64,000 nucleotides of DNA from CAZRVH01 sp964608325 (lineage in GTDB: Bacteria > Patescibacteriota > Gracilibacteria > Peribacterales > Peribacteraceae). Below are positions 48,442 to 56,190 of this stretch, in pieces. How positions within the stretch are numbered: position 1 is the first letter of the stretch; every line of letters begins with the position of its first letter. A program made the translations under genes and the position numbers. The notes beneath the pieces were generated by a model that worked only from the letters and a program-made list of their open reading frames with translations, was not told the origin of the DNA and searched no databases. Location of the stretch: positions 7,170-71,169 of the forward strand of contig CAZSMX010000006.1 of assembly GCA_964608325.1 (NCBI GenBank), in the 5' to 3' direction.

Positions 48442-48864
48442 TTATTTTGCAGTACCTATAAGATACAAAGCACCTCCTCCTAAGAACCAAGCTACAACGA
48501 TCTGTAGTGATGGAAATTTGTGCTCAAAGATTGCGGTAAAAAGAGCTGCGGCGACCGGCATTAATGAGTAGGCCATCGTAAGCGTTAAAGTTCCTACATT
48601 TTGATGAAGTGCCTGAAAATGTGAGCTGGCTGCAATGAAGGATGCAACAATCATCAAGAATATAAAACTAGATTGTTTTAAGTCTGGGGTAACAATACTA
48701 GTCTTATAAAAAAACAACGTAGTAAGAGAAAAAATTGCCATCCCCACCGCATAACATGCAGTGATGAATTTAGGGGGGAGACTGGTTAATTTTAAATCCG
48801 TTATTGTGATTTCCAATGCATAGAAGAGCATTGCGATCACACACATGAACATACCACTTTTCAT
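48442..48864 (-). CDS. EamA/DMT-family four-helix transporter, half-size
   Basis: The 140-residue product has four to five hydrophobic helices (GMFMCVIAMLFYALEITITD; FITACYAVGMAIFSLTTLFF; SSFIFLMIVASFIAASSHFQ; LQIVVAWFLGGGALYLIG), the size of one EamA repeat, so it would have to dimerise. The start at 48864 is preferred because AGGAG lies 7 nt upstream; the frame is open to 48912. Substrate unknown. It is AT-rich and part of the acquired island. Confidence 0.7.
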   Translation of the reverse strand: MKSGMFMCVIAMLFYALEITITDLKLTSLPPKFITACYAVGMAIFSLTTLFFYKTSIVTPDLKQSSFIFLMIVASFIAASSHFQALHQNVGTLTLTMAYSLMPVAAALFTAIFEHKFPSLQIVVAWFLGGGALYLIGTAK

Positions 48865-48969
48865 ATAAGTACTCCTATACTCTCTTGAAACGATATTTGA
48901 AAGACCTATCAATAACTTATTATTAATATAAAATTAAAAATGTATTTAGTCAATATATTACATATTAAG

Positions 48970-48997
48970 TTTAAATTTCAATATTCAGTGATATTGT
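48970..48997 (+). promoter_or_regulatory. promoter for leaderless polX mRNA
   Basis: TTTAAA, 16 nt, TATTGT, six bases (tcaaac), ATG at 49004. Confidence 0.6.
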
Positions 48998-49003
48998 TCA
49001 AAC

Positions 49004-50743
49004 ATGACCAACGCCGAGATTGCCTCCATTTTCGAGCGCATCGGGAAAATCCTCACGTTGAAAGACGAAAACCCCTTCCGTATCCGCGCCTACGATCGCG
49101 CGGCTCTCACCATTCTCTCCCTCTCGGAAGACCTTTCTTCCATCTATAAGGAGAAGGGGACGGAGGGTCTCATGGATATTCCCGGCATCGGAGAAGACTT
49201 GGCCGCGAAGATCGAGGAGCTGGTGACCACCGGGAAGCTGCAGTACCTGGAGAAGATGCAGAAGGAAGTGCCGGCGGGATTGTTCGACATCATGCAGATC
49301 CAGGGGATGGGTCCCAAGAAAACGCATTTCGTGTGGAAGGAATACAAGGTGGAGACGGTGGCAGACCTGAAGAAATTGATGGAATCCGGAAAGTTGGAGG
49401 GCGTGAAGAACTGGGGCGAGAAGAGCATCCAGAACGTGCTGTTGGGCATCCAGTCCATGCAGTCCCATGGGTCGCGAGTCGCGTTGCCCGTGGCTCTGAA
49501 GGTCGCGCAGAACATCGTCATGGAACTGAAAGCGACCGGACTGTGCAGCAATATCGAGATCGCCGGGAGCGTGCGCCGCCGCAAGGAGAGCATCGGGGAT
49601 ATCGATATCCTCGTAAGCAGCAAGAAGCCGGAGAAGGTGATGGACGTCTTCTGCGCGTACGCGCTCGTGGAGCGCGTGCTGGGAAAGGGGGAAACGAAAT
49701 CCAGCGTGCAGCTGAGCTCCGGTTTGAATGCCGACCTGCGCGTCGTGGACGAGGAAGTCTTCGGCGCCGCGTTGCACTACTTCACCGGAAGCAAGGAACA
49801 CAACGTGGCGGTGCGTTCGCTGGGTATCAAGAAGGGGATGACGATCAACGAATACGGGGTACACAAGGGAACCGCGGAGAAGAAGGGAAAGTTGCTCGCG
49901 TCGCGCACCGAGGAAGACGTGTACAAGGCGGTGGGGCTCGCATACGTTCCGCCGGTATTGCGCGAGGACCGCGGGGAAGTCCAGCTGGCCATGAAGGGGG
50001 ACCTGCCTGTGTTGATCGAAGAGAAAGATATCCGCGGGGACCTGCACATGCACAGCAACTTCAGCGACGGAAGCGCGACGATGACCGAGATGGCCAAATC
50101 CGCTGCCGCGCAAGGACACGAGTACATCGCCATCACGGATCATGCTTCCCCGATGGGCATGGTTGCGGGCATCAAGAAGGACAACATCAAGGAATACTTG
50201 AAGCTCATCGACAAGGCGCGCAATGCCGTGCCGGACATCCGCATCTTCGCCGGAACCGAGGTGGACATCTTGGACGACGGATCCCTGTACCTGGATGACA
50301 AGGTGCTCGCCCAGTTGGATTGGGTCGTCGCATCCGTCCACGGCAACTTCAAGATGTCCCGCGAGGACATGACGGATCGCTTGCTGCGGGCCATCGAAAA
50401 TCCGCACGTTCGCATGATTGCCCATCCCATGGCACGCAAACTCCTGAAGCGCGATCCCATCGACTTCGATATCGATACCGTGTTCCGCGCCGCTGCCAAG
50501 CACGGCGTCGCATTGGAAGTGAGTGCATCCGTGGACCGCTTGGATCTGAACGACGTGCTCTGCAAGCGCGCGAAGGACCTGGGGGTGAAAATGCTCATCA
50601 ACGCGGATGCGCACAACCCGGGCGAGTTGGATTACACCTACGGCATCAGCCAAGCGCAGCGCGGGTGGCTGACGAAAGAAGACGTGTTGAATACCCTTCC
50701 GTTAAAAAATTTTGAAAGTTATGTACAAAAAAAGAGATCATGA
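49004..50743 (+). CDS. polX: family X DNA polymerase with PHP exonuclease domain
   Basis: PolX fills short gaps in base-excision repair, and its PHP domain is a 3'-5' exonuclease. The 579-residue protein has an N-terminal helix-hairpin-helix region (MDIPGIGEDLAAKIEEL), the polymerase motif AGSVRRRKESIGDIDILVSS with catalytic Asp pair, and from about residue 345 the PHP domain (GDLHMHSNFSDGSATMTEMA; AITDHAS; FAGTEVDIL; VASVHGNF; INADAHNPGELDY). The GC-rich gene resumes native composition right after the AT-rich island. Confidence 0.96.
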   Translation: MTNAEIASIFERIGKILTLKDENPFRIRAYDRAALTILSLSEDLSSIYKEKGTEGLMDIPGIGEDLAAKIEELVTTGKLQYLEKMQKEVPAGLFDIMQIQGMGPKKTHFVWKEYKVETVADLKKLMESGKLEGVKNWGEKSIQNVLLGIQSMQSHGSRVALPVALKVAQNIVMELKATGLCSNIEIAGSVRRRKESIGDIDILVSSKKPEKVMDVFCAYALVERVLGKGETKSSVQLSSGLNADLRVVDEEVFGAALHYFTGSKEHNVAVRSLGIKKGMTINEYGVHKGTAEKKGKLLASRTEEDVYKAVGLAYVPPVLREDRGEVQLAMKGDLPVLIEEKDIRGDLHMHSNFSDGSATMTEMAKSAAAQGHEYIAITDHASPMGMVAGIKKDNIKEYLKLIDKARNAVPDIRIFAGTEVDILDDGSLYLDDKVLAQLDWVVASVHGNFKMSREDMTDRLLRAIENPHVRMIAHPMARKLLKRDPIDFDIDTVFRAAAKHGVALEVSASVDRLDLNDVLCKRAKDLGVKMLINADAHNPGELDYTYGISQAQRGWLTKEDVLNTLPLKNFESYVQKKRS

Positions 50744-50822
50744 TTAACGGCTTATCTAAGGCTTATTTGATAATTAAAATATATTATTAATAAACGAAAA
50801 TAAGATCGTACTCCGAAGGGCA

Positions 50823-50851
50823 TTTACACTATTTTACTGTGGTGATATACA
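50823..50851 (+). promoter_or_regulatory. promoter of Nudix-like gene 1
   Basis: TTTACA, 17 nt, TATACA; leader about 30-45 nt. The spacer ends in ggtga, as in the next gene's promoter. Confidence 0.65.
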
Positions 50852-50888
50852 CGGCGTCCGGTTTTTTGCATCAGCGCCTCAATAAAGA

Positions 50889-51386
50889 ATGGAGTTGAAT
50901 ATGGTGGAGAAACGTCTCGACACGGGGTTGATCCTTGTCACGAAACATAATGGGAAAAAGACCGCGTTGCTCATGCAGCGCATGGAAGATGAAGGCACGA
51001 AGGATTGTTCCGTCACGTGTTTCGGTATGTGGCGTCCCGACGGCAAGACGCCTCTGGCGAAGGGGGATCCTCGGTTCCTTAACATCATCAGTAATGCCAA
51101 CGCCTTATTCGGCCACGATGTCGGGGAAATGGTCCTGCGGAATATCCATAACGCGCGGCTCGTCGTCGAAGACGAAACGGAAACAGTGCATTTGCAACTG
51201 TATGCACTGGAACTGGATGTGCCAAAGGAAGCATGGCCCGAACGCACCGTTCCCGTCACCCGGGAAACCAGGATCGCCGTCCGCCAGAACAACGAAGAAG
51301 ATCTCAAAGTCGGACCCGATACCTACTTCATGGCCATCCATGGAAAGGAGGCGCTGGAAAAAGCTTTCCATCTCTTCGCTGCATAG
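50889..51386 (+). CDS. Nudix-fold-like protein with lost catalytic box (1 of 3)
   Basis: The 165-residue protein starts like a Nudix domain (TGLILVTKHNGKKTALLMQR, then CSVTCFGMWRPDGKTPLAKG), but the following helix lacks the REUxEE residues (FLNIISNANALFGHDVGEMV). It has the same layout as the gene at 52232. Likely a non-hydrolytic Nudix relative that binds a ligand, or a decayed paralogue. Start at ATG 50889 or 50901 (MVEKRLD). It is separated from the next member by a terminator. Confidence 0.6.
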   Translation: MELNMVEKRLDTGLILVTKHNGKKTALLMQRMEDEGTKDCSVTCFGMWRPDGKTPLAKGDPRFLNIISNANALFGHDVGEMVLRNIHNARLVVEDETETVHLQLYALELDVPKEAWPERTVPVTRETRIAVRQNNEEDLKVGPDTYFMAIHGKEALEKAFHLFAA

Positions 51387-51422
51387 CGGCGTAACTGCTT
51401 GGAACCCTTAAAAGCCGGAACG

Positions 51423-51449
51423 CGGCAGACCTCCGGGTCTGCCGTTTTT
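51423..51449 (+). terminator. intrinsic terminator after Nudix-like gene 1
   Basis: CGGCAGACC and GGTCTGCCG form a perfect 9-bp stem with a TCCG loop, followed by TTTTT. Confidence 0.95.
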
Positions 51450-51486
51450 CCATGCGAAAAGTCAGGGAAAGTTCTCTCTTAGACCC

Positions 51487-51515
51487 TTTACAGGAAAAGG
51501 CCACGGTGATATATC
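51487..51515 (+). promoter_or_regulatory. promoter of Nudix-like gene 2
   Basis: TTTACA, 17 nt ending in ggtga, TATATC: nearly the same layout as the promoter at 50823. Confidence 0.65.
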
Positions 51516-51591
51516 GCGCGAACGGTTTTTCATTAATCTGTTCATTTTTCATATCCGGTTACGGAAGCATCGCACAAAAGGAGTGTTCCCA

Positions 51592-52074
51592 GTGTCCGCC
51601 AAGTTTAAAGTCCGTTTGCTCGTCATCTGCGCTTCGTCCGGCGAGGGCGCGTTCGCGTATCTGAAGAGAAAGTCCGACGGTACCCACAGTCTCACCTACA
51701 GCGAGGATGTCGGCAGCCGATCCGAAGGGGAAGAGTGGGTCAAGCGACAGTTGCGCGAATCGTTTGGTCGCCGCGACGCCGAACGCCTCATGGAACGGAG
51801 CGAATCGTTCTTCATCATCGACGAAAATTCGATGGAGTTGAACTTCGGCGTTCTCGTTCCCCATGGTCAGATCCCGAATGCGATCGGGGCATGCAAGAAA
51901 AAGACGCCTCATTTGCTCGAAGCCGTGGCACGCGACGTAAAAATCGCGGCGCCGGGCGAAGAGTACGACGGAGCCGGCCTGTACATGTCCGCGGCCGCCA
52001 TCGCCGTCATTCAAAAGACGGCCGAGAAGTTTCGCCCGAAGCAAGCCGAACGTCGAGTTCCCGCAACCGTATAG
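51592..52074 (+). CDS. Nudix-fold-like protein with lost catalytic box (2 of 3)
   Basis: The 160-residue product begins SAKFKVRLLVICASSGEGAF and has a helix EEWVKRQLRESFGRRDAERL at the position of the Nudix helix, but without the full REUxEE pattern. The later part (MELNFGVLVPHGQIPNAIGA) is beta-rich. I use the GTG at 51592 because AAGGAG lies 8 nt upstream; GTG 51583 overlaps that sequence. Similar size, spacing and promoter to its two neighbours support a common origin, which is inferred from weak similarity. Confidence 0.55.
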   Translation: MSAKFKVRLLVICASSGEGAFAYLKRKSDGTHSLTYSEDVGSRSEGEEWVKRQLRESFGRRDAERLMERSESFFIIDENSMELNFGVLVPHGQIPNAIGACKKKTPHLLEAVARDVKIAAPGEEYDGAGLYMSAAAIAVIQKTAEKFRPKQAERRVPATV

Positions 52075-52075
52075 C

Positions 52076-52101
52076 TGCCTGCCCCCACGGGTCAGGCGGC
52101 C
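52076..52101 (+). terminator. first hairpin after Nudix-like gene 2
   Basis: GCCTG...CAGGC with inner CCC/GGG and one bulged T. No U tract; the stronger terminator follows at 52117. Confidence 0.35.
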
Positions 52102-52116
52102 GAGAAAAACCAACCC

Positions 52117-52147
52117 CCGCCAGACCCATGCGTCTGGCGGATTTAAT
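52117..52147 (+). terminator. intrinsic terminator after Nudix-like gene 2
   Basis: CCGCCAGAC and GTCTGGCGG form a perfect 9-bp stem with a 6-nt loop, followed by atttaat. Confidence 0.8.
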
Positions 52148-52149
52148 AA

Positions 52150-52177
52150 TGGACAATATTTTCTATGAATGTAGAAT
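52150..52177 (+). promoter_or_regulatory. promoter of the Nudix gene at 52232
   Basis: TGGACA, 16 nt, TAGAAT; leader about 48 nt with a purine-rich GAAGAGG before the GTG. Confidence 0.55.
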
Positions 52178-52231
52178 ATCCATTCCGTAGTTCTTTCGCA
52201 GTATCAGTAACCCTTTTGAAGAGGTGTAATC

Positions 52232-52747
52232 GTGGCCAAAAAACGAGGTTCGGGTTTGGTTCTCACGTCTCATCATCCGAAGCTTGGATATTTCGCTCTC
52301 CTGAGCCGGCGGGGAACATACAATTGGGAGAAGATGGAGCCCGAAAGTTTCCCGGGTGCCTGCCAAGTGACGTGCCACGGCGGGCTGGAAGGTGACGAGA
52401 GTTTCCGTGAAGGTCTCTTCCGCGAAGCGGAGCAGGAACTCGGACCGCAGTTCGCGAACGCGTTGCGTCTCCACGAAGGCGAGCTGAGGGAAGTCGGCCA
52501 CAAGGACGATGACCGCGCTGAAGTCGTCACCGAAGGATTGCACGTCGACTACGAGCTGATCGAAATGATTTTCGCGGATCGGGGTTCGGAAAAATTCGTT
52601 CCGTGCACGGTGGAACAGGCCCGGACTATCCGGATTCTCCATCCCAAGGAAGACAGGGTCAAAGGCGTCACCGACGGAAGCATCGCGATGTTCGGGGATG
52701 AAATGGAGGCCGTCGTCCAGGCGCTGGACGACATCGTGGGTTCTTGA
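52232..52747 (+). CDS. Nudix hydrolase (3 of 3, near-intact box)
   Basis: The Nudix motif GGLEGDESFREGLF then REAEQELG follows Gx5Ex7REUxEExG with one change (Gln for the first Glu of the EE pair). The 171-residue protein is thus probably an active pyrophosphohydrolase, substrate unknown. The start is GTG 52232 with GAAGAGG upstream. The two preceding genes share the layout but lost the box, so the trio may work as catalytic plus non-catalytic subunits or represent decay. Confidence 0.8.
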   Translation: MAKKRGSGLVLTSHHPKLGYFALLSRRGTYNWEKMEPESFPGACQVTCHGGLEGDESFREGLFREAEQELGPQFANALRLHEGELREVGHKDDDRAEVVTEGLHVDYELIEMIFADRGSEKFVPCTVEQARTIRILHPKEDRVKGVTDGSIAMFGDEMEAVVQALDDIVGS

Positions 52748-52779
52748 AGAAGCGAAGCCATATACTACGGAGAAACAAC

Positions 52780-52817
52780 GGGCGGCAATTCCATGCGAGT
52801 TGCCGCCCTTTTTATTT
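52780..52817. terminator. bidirectional terminator between Nudix and SEC-C genes
   Basis: GGGCGGCAA and TTGCCGCCC form a perfect 9-bp stem with an 11-nt loop, followed by TTTTTATTT on the plus strand. It lies between convergent genes. Confidence 0.85.
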
Positions 52818-53345
52818 CCTCTTTTTGCCCAGGCAGCACTGTTTGTATTTTTTCCCGCTGCCGCAGGAGCAGGGATCGTTGCGTCCCGGCGCTTCCTTTG
52901 TATTCCTGATGGTTCCGGCTCCGAAACCGCTCATGACTTCCTTCACGTTCCTGCGGATTTCCTTTCCCGTCGCGTGTGCCGGGGCGACCTTTTCCAGGAC
53001 GTGCTGCTTCACGCCTTCCAGGAAACCCTTGTCCGTCGCGCTCACGCCGCCTGTCGCCATATCCATGCGTACGTCTTCCGGAAGGGTTGCCAGCAGGCTT
53101 CGCATTCCTTCCTCGGTCAGTCCGGCAATGTCCACCAAGCTGCCGGAAGGCAAATGCAGGCGCGCCCTCTGTTCCGCATCCGCTCCATCGCCCTTGGATA
53201 GCTCTGTGAGAAGATTCTCGATGCCCTCGGCATCCAGTCCCGATATATCGATCTTGCTTCCCTCCGGAAGATGCAGTTTCAGTATCCGTTGCGCCAAATC
53301 GTCTCCTAACGCATCGTGGCCCGGGGTTTCCGTCTGATTCTCCAT
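52812..53345 (-). CDS. SEC-C motif protein with internal leucine-rich duplication
   Basis: The C-terminus carries a SEC-C zinc motif (GRNDPCSCGSGKKYKQCC) like the tail of SecA. Residues about 20-50 and 60-95 are a duplicated unit (LHLPEGSKIDISGLDAEGIE and LHLPSGSLVDIAGLTEEGMR). 177 residues. It may be a SecB- or ribosome-binding adaptor, or simply use SEC-C as a zinc module in an unknown complex. Convergent to the Nudix gene. Confidence 0.82.
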   Translation of the reverse strand: MENQTETPGHDALGDDLAQRILKLHLPEGSKIDISGLDAEGIENLLTELSKGDGADAEQRARLHLPSGSLVDIAGLTEEGMRSLLATLPEDVRMDMATGGVSATDKGFLEGVKQHVLEKVAPAHATGKEIRRNVKEVMSGFGAGTIRNTKEAPGRNDPCSCGSGKKYKQCCLGKKRK

Positions 53346-53369
53346 GAAAAAGTGGGAAAGTATGCGATG

Positions 53370-53522
53370 TTACTCCTTTCCGTTATCGCAACAAGTCTCG
53401 CAGAGCGTGCCGCACACCGTGCAATGTTTCTTCAGCCTGCGCTCCTTCAATTCGCCGCCGCAGACGTAGCACTTGTCTTCGATCGAGCAGGCCGGGTCGT
53501 TTACCGGAAGAGTTTCCACCAT
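53370..53522 (-). CDS. 50-aa zinc-ribbon protein
   Basis: From the ATG at 53522 the product begins MVETLPVNDPACSIEDKCYV and contains CYVCGGELKERRLKKHCTVC and CETCC: three CxxC-type pairs, so it likely binds one or two zinc ions. It overlaps the end of the upstream membrane-protein gene by 22 nt in another frame, indicating translational coupling. Function unknown. Confidence 0.6.
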   Translation of the reverse strand: MVETLPVNDPACSIEDKCYVCGGELKERRLKKHCTVCGTLCETCCDNGKE

Positions 53523-53704
53523 GTGAGCAGCAGGGAAACGCCGGTCAGGATGAAGAACGACGCGACGATGTAGGCGAGGAGTTCCGGTGCTTCGATGATC
53601 GCGAGTCCGAAGACGATGCACACGATGCTCAAAAGCAGAAGCCACGAACGAGCGGCAGACGATCCCTTTTCGTACGGTTGCCTGGGGCGCATGAGAAACC
53701 ACAT
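53501..53704 (-). CDS. 67-aa membrane protein (two helices)
   Basis: The ATG at 53704 gives MWFLMRPRQPYEKGSSAARS followed by two hydrophobic helices (WLLLLSIVCIVFGLAII; LLAYIVASFFILTGVSLLLT). The longer frame to 53950 crosses the divergent ogt gene and its promoter and is rejected. The stop lies inside the zinc-ribbon gene. Unknown function. Confidence 0.6.
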   Translation of the reverse strand: MWFLMRPRQPYEKGSSAARSWLLLLSIVCIVFGLAIIEAPELLAYIVASFFILTGVSLLLTWWKLFR

Positions 53705-53737
53705 GAACCGATCATAGCATAAATCGTCCGCGTTTGT

Positions 53738-53765
53738 TTGATTGCGTATTTCTACGGAGTAGGAT
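53738..53765 (+). promoter_or_regulatory. promoter for leaderless ogt mRNA
   Basis: TTGATT, 16 nt, TAGGAT, six bases (gaaagc), ATG at 53772. Confidence 0.6.
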
Positions 53766-53771
53766 GAAAGC

Positions 53772-54242
53772 ATGCAAATGTTCAGGACGTACGTCGATTC
53801 GCCAATCGGGCGCGTGCGCATCAGCGGCACGGAGCGCGGCATCACCCACGTGGATTTCGCGGAGGAAAAGGAAGCGCCGATGGATACTTTGCCCCCGTCC
53901 TTCCTGCTCTGCGTCGCGCAGCTCCAGGAATATTTCGACGGTTCCCGCAAGGCGTTCGATTCGCTCCCGCTCGTTTTGCGCGGGACGGAGTTCCAGCTGA
54001 AGGTGTGGGAAGCGACGTCGGACGTCCCTTTCGGGGAGACGGTCCATTACGGCGATATCGCGAAGGCAATCGGACATCCGGATGCGGTCCGCGCGGTCGG
54101 AACGGCATTGGGCAGGAATCCCCTGTGCCTCATCGTTCCGTGCCATCGCATCCTTCCCAAGGGCGAGAACGGGGGAGGGTATGCCTGGGGCTTGGAGAGG
54201 AAAGAGTGGTTATTGAAGCATGAAGCGGCCAAAACGGCATAG
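53772..54242 (+). CDS. ogt: methylated-DNA--protein-cysteine S-methyltransferase
   Basis: It repairs O6-methylguanine by transferring the methyl group to its own cysteine in a suicide reaction. The active site is IVPCHRIL, preceded by the winged helix with FGETVHYGDIAKAIGHPDAV and RAVGTALGRNP. 156 residues, the length of the Ogt/MGMT core. The protein ends with YAWGLERKEWLLKHE, the usual final helix. Confidence 0.95.
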   Translation: MQMFRTYVDSPIGRVRISGTERGITHVDFAEEKEAPMDTLPPSFLLCVAQLQEYFDGSRKAFDSLPLVLRGTEFQLKVWEATSDVPFGETVHYGDIAKAIGHPDAVRAVGTALGRNPLCLIVPCHRILPKGENGGGYAWGLERKEWLLKHEAAKTA

Positions 54243-54258
54243 AAACGGCCATTTTCGA

Positions 54259-54287
54259 TTGATTTTCGGCCTTCGAGAGCCTATAAG
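54259..54287 (+). promoter_or_regulatory. promoter of typA
   Basis: TTGATT, 17 nt, TATAAG; leader about 35 nt. Confidence 0.6.
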
Positions 54288-54294
54288 GGTGGCT

Positions 54295-54316
54295 CCCGAT
54301 TTCGGGATGCTTTTTT
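54295..54316 (+). terminator. possible attenuator hairpin in typA leader
   Basis: CCCGA and TCGGG form a tight hairpin with a TT loop, then ATGC and TTTTTT. It lies between the promoter and the ATG, so it could terminate some transcripts early. Confidence 0.35.
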
Positions 54317-54329
54317 GACCCTCTTTCGT

Positions 54330-56141
54330 ATGGAAATCCGCAATATCGCCATTATCGCCCACGTCGACCACGGCAAGACGACCCTCGTCGATGCCCTTCT
54401 CAAGCAAGGAGGCGCCTTCAACGACCACGAAGCGGTGGGGGAATTGATGATGGACAGCAACGATCAGGAGCGTGAGCGCGGCATCACCATCTATGCGAAG
54501 AACTGCAGCATCCGTTACAAGGATACGATCATCAACATCGTCGATACGCCGGGACATGCCGACTTCGGATCCGAAGTGGAGCGCATCCTGCGCACCGTCG
54601 ACTGCGTGCTTCTCCTCGTGGACGCGCAGGAAGGTCCGATGCCGCAGACGAAGTTCGTGTTGAAGAAGTCGTTGCAACTCGGCATCCGCCCCATCGTGGT
54701 CATCAACAAGATCGACAAGCCCGCCGCCCGCCCGATGAAAGTGGTCGACATGGTCTTCGACCTCTTCGGAGCCCTCGGCGCCAACAACGAACAGTTGGAC
54801 TTCCCCTACGTCTTCGCCATCGCCCGCGAGGGAATCGCGAAGAAGAACCTGGAAGACGAGTCCAAGGACCTTACGCCGCTCTTCGAACTCGTTATGCAGC
54901 ACGTGAAGCCCGCGGAGCAGAACCTCACGGCGCCGTTCCGCATGCAGCCCAGCTCCCTCGGATATGATAACTTCGTGGGACGCCTCGCCATCGGACGCGT
55001 GTTCGAAGGAGTCGCGCACGTCGGTGACGCCGTGTTCGTGAAGGCCGAAGGAAAGGAAACGCGCCGCGGCAAGATCACCAAGATCTTCAAGTACCAGGGA
55101 ATGAAGCGCATGGAAGCGCAGGAAGCGAGCGCCGGCGACATCCTCATCCTCGCCGGAATCCCGGACATCTACGTGGGAGAGACGATCACGACCGATGAGA
55201 ACGTGGAGACGTTGCCCGCCATCCGTATCGATCCTCCGACCGTCACGATGACGTTCCTCGTCAACGATTCCCCGTTCGCGGGCAAGGAAGGAAAGCTCGT
55301 CACCACCCGCCACATCCGCGAGCGCCTCTTCAAGGAGAAGGAAACGAACGTCGGACTCGAAGTGGCCGAAGTGCCCAACAGCGATTCCTACAAGGTATCC
55401 GGACGCGGCGAGCTCCACCTCTCGGTGTTGCTCGAGCAGATGCGCCGCGAGGGATTCGAGATCCAGGTGTCGCGCCCGCAGGTGATCATGCGCGACGGAC
55501 CGAGCGGAAAGGAGGAGCCGATCGAGCAGGCGATCATCGACGTGCCGGAATCCAACGCCGGAACGATCATCGACATGATGAACAGGCGCAAGGCCGAACT
55601 CGTCGACATGCGCACGGAGGAAGGACACACCCGCATCGAATTCAAGGTCCCGACGCGCGGACTCCTCGGTTTCCGCGGAGACTTCATCATCGAGACGCGC
55701 GGCGAGGGAATCCTGAACCACTCGTTCCTCGCGTACGAACCGTACAAGGGTGACCTGCCGGGACGTTCCCGCGGCTCCATGATCTCCATGATCGCCGGCG
55801 AGGCGATGGGATTCGACCTGTGGAAGCTCGAGGAGCGCGGCAAGCTGTTCATCGTCCCGCAGACGAAGATCTACGAAGGCATGATCGTCGGCGAGAGTGC
55901 CAAGGACCAGGATATGGTCGTGAACGTCACCAAGGGAAAGAAGCTCACGAACATGCGCGCCTCCGGAAGCGACGAAGCCACCAAGCTCACGCCGATCAAG
56001 CCGATGAGCTTGGAGGAAGCGTTGGAATACATCGACGAGGATGAACTCGTCGAGATCACGCCGACGTCCATCCGCCTGCGCAAGAAGCTCCTCACGGAAA
56101 ACGAGCGCAAGCGTGCAGGAAAGAGCGCTGCATCGGAATAA
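54330..56141 (+). CDS. typA: ribosome-associated GTPase TypA/BipA
   Basis: TypA binds the ribosome and is linked to assembly and stress adaptation. From the ATG at 54330 the protein has 603 residues with G1 AHVDHGKTTLVDALL, G2 RERGITI, G3 DTPGHADFGSEVERIL, G4 NKIDKP, and the TypA-specific C-terminal half (TRGLLGFRGDFIIETRGEGI). The TTG at 54315 could also be in frame, but the ATG gives the family start MEIRNIAIIAHVDHGK. Confidence 0.97.
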   Translation: MEIRNIAIIAHVDHGKTTLVDALLKQGGAFNDHEAVGELMMDSNDQERERGITIYAKNCSIRYKDTIINIVDTPGHADFGSEVERILRTVDCVLLLVDAQEGPMPQTKFVLKKSLQLGIRPIVVINKIDKPAARPMKVVDMVFDLFGALGANNEQLDFPYVFAIAREGIAKKNLEDESKDLTPLFELVMQHVKPAEQNLTAPFRMQPSSLGYDNFVGRLAIGRVFEGVAHVGDAVFVKAEGKETRRGKITKIFKYQGMKRMEAQEASAGDILILAGIPDIYVGETITTDENVETLPAIRIDPPTVTMTFLVNDSPFAGKEGKLVTTRHIRERLFKEKETNVGLEVAEVPNSDSYKVSGRGELHLSVLLEQMRREGFEIQVSRPQVIMRDGPSGKEEPIEQAIIDVPESNAGTIIDMMNRRKAELVDMRTEEGHTRIEFKVPTRGLLGFRGDFIIETRGEGILNHSFLAYEPYKGDLPGRSRGSMISMIAGEAMGFDLWKLEERGKLFIVPQTKIYEGMIVGESAKDQDMVVNVTKGKKLTNMRASGSDEATKLTPIKPMSLEEALEYIDEDELVEITPTSIRLRKKLLTENERKRAGKSAASE

Positions 56142-56176
56142 AGCATCGCACAAGCCAAAATCCGGTTGTGTTGGTG

Positions 56177-56182
56177 TATGAT
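56177..56182 (+). promoter_or_regulatory. -10 box before the P-type ATPase start
   Basis: TATGAT, 8 nt, ATG at 56191; near-leaderless. Confidence 0.4.
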
Positions 56183-56190
56183 TTGGTGCG

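Noticed and set aside
48998..50653. 551-aa open frame on the minus strand
   Set aside because: Antisense to polX; His/Asp-rich composition arises from reversing the GC-rich codons.
53370..53950. Longer minus-strand frames of 110 and 149 aa over the zinc-ribbon and two-helix proteins
   Set aside because: They extend across the divergent ogt promoter or into unrelated sequence; the shorter starts give compact, sensible proteins.
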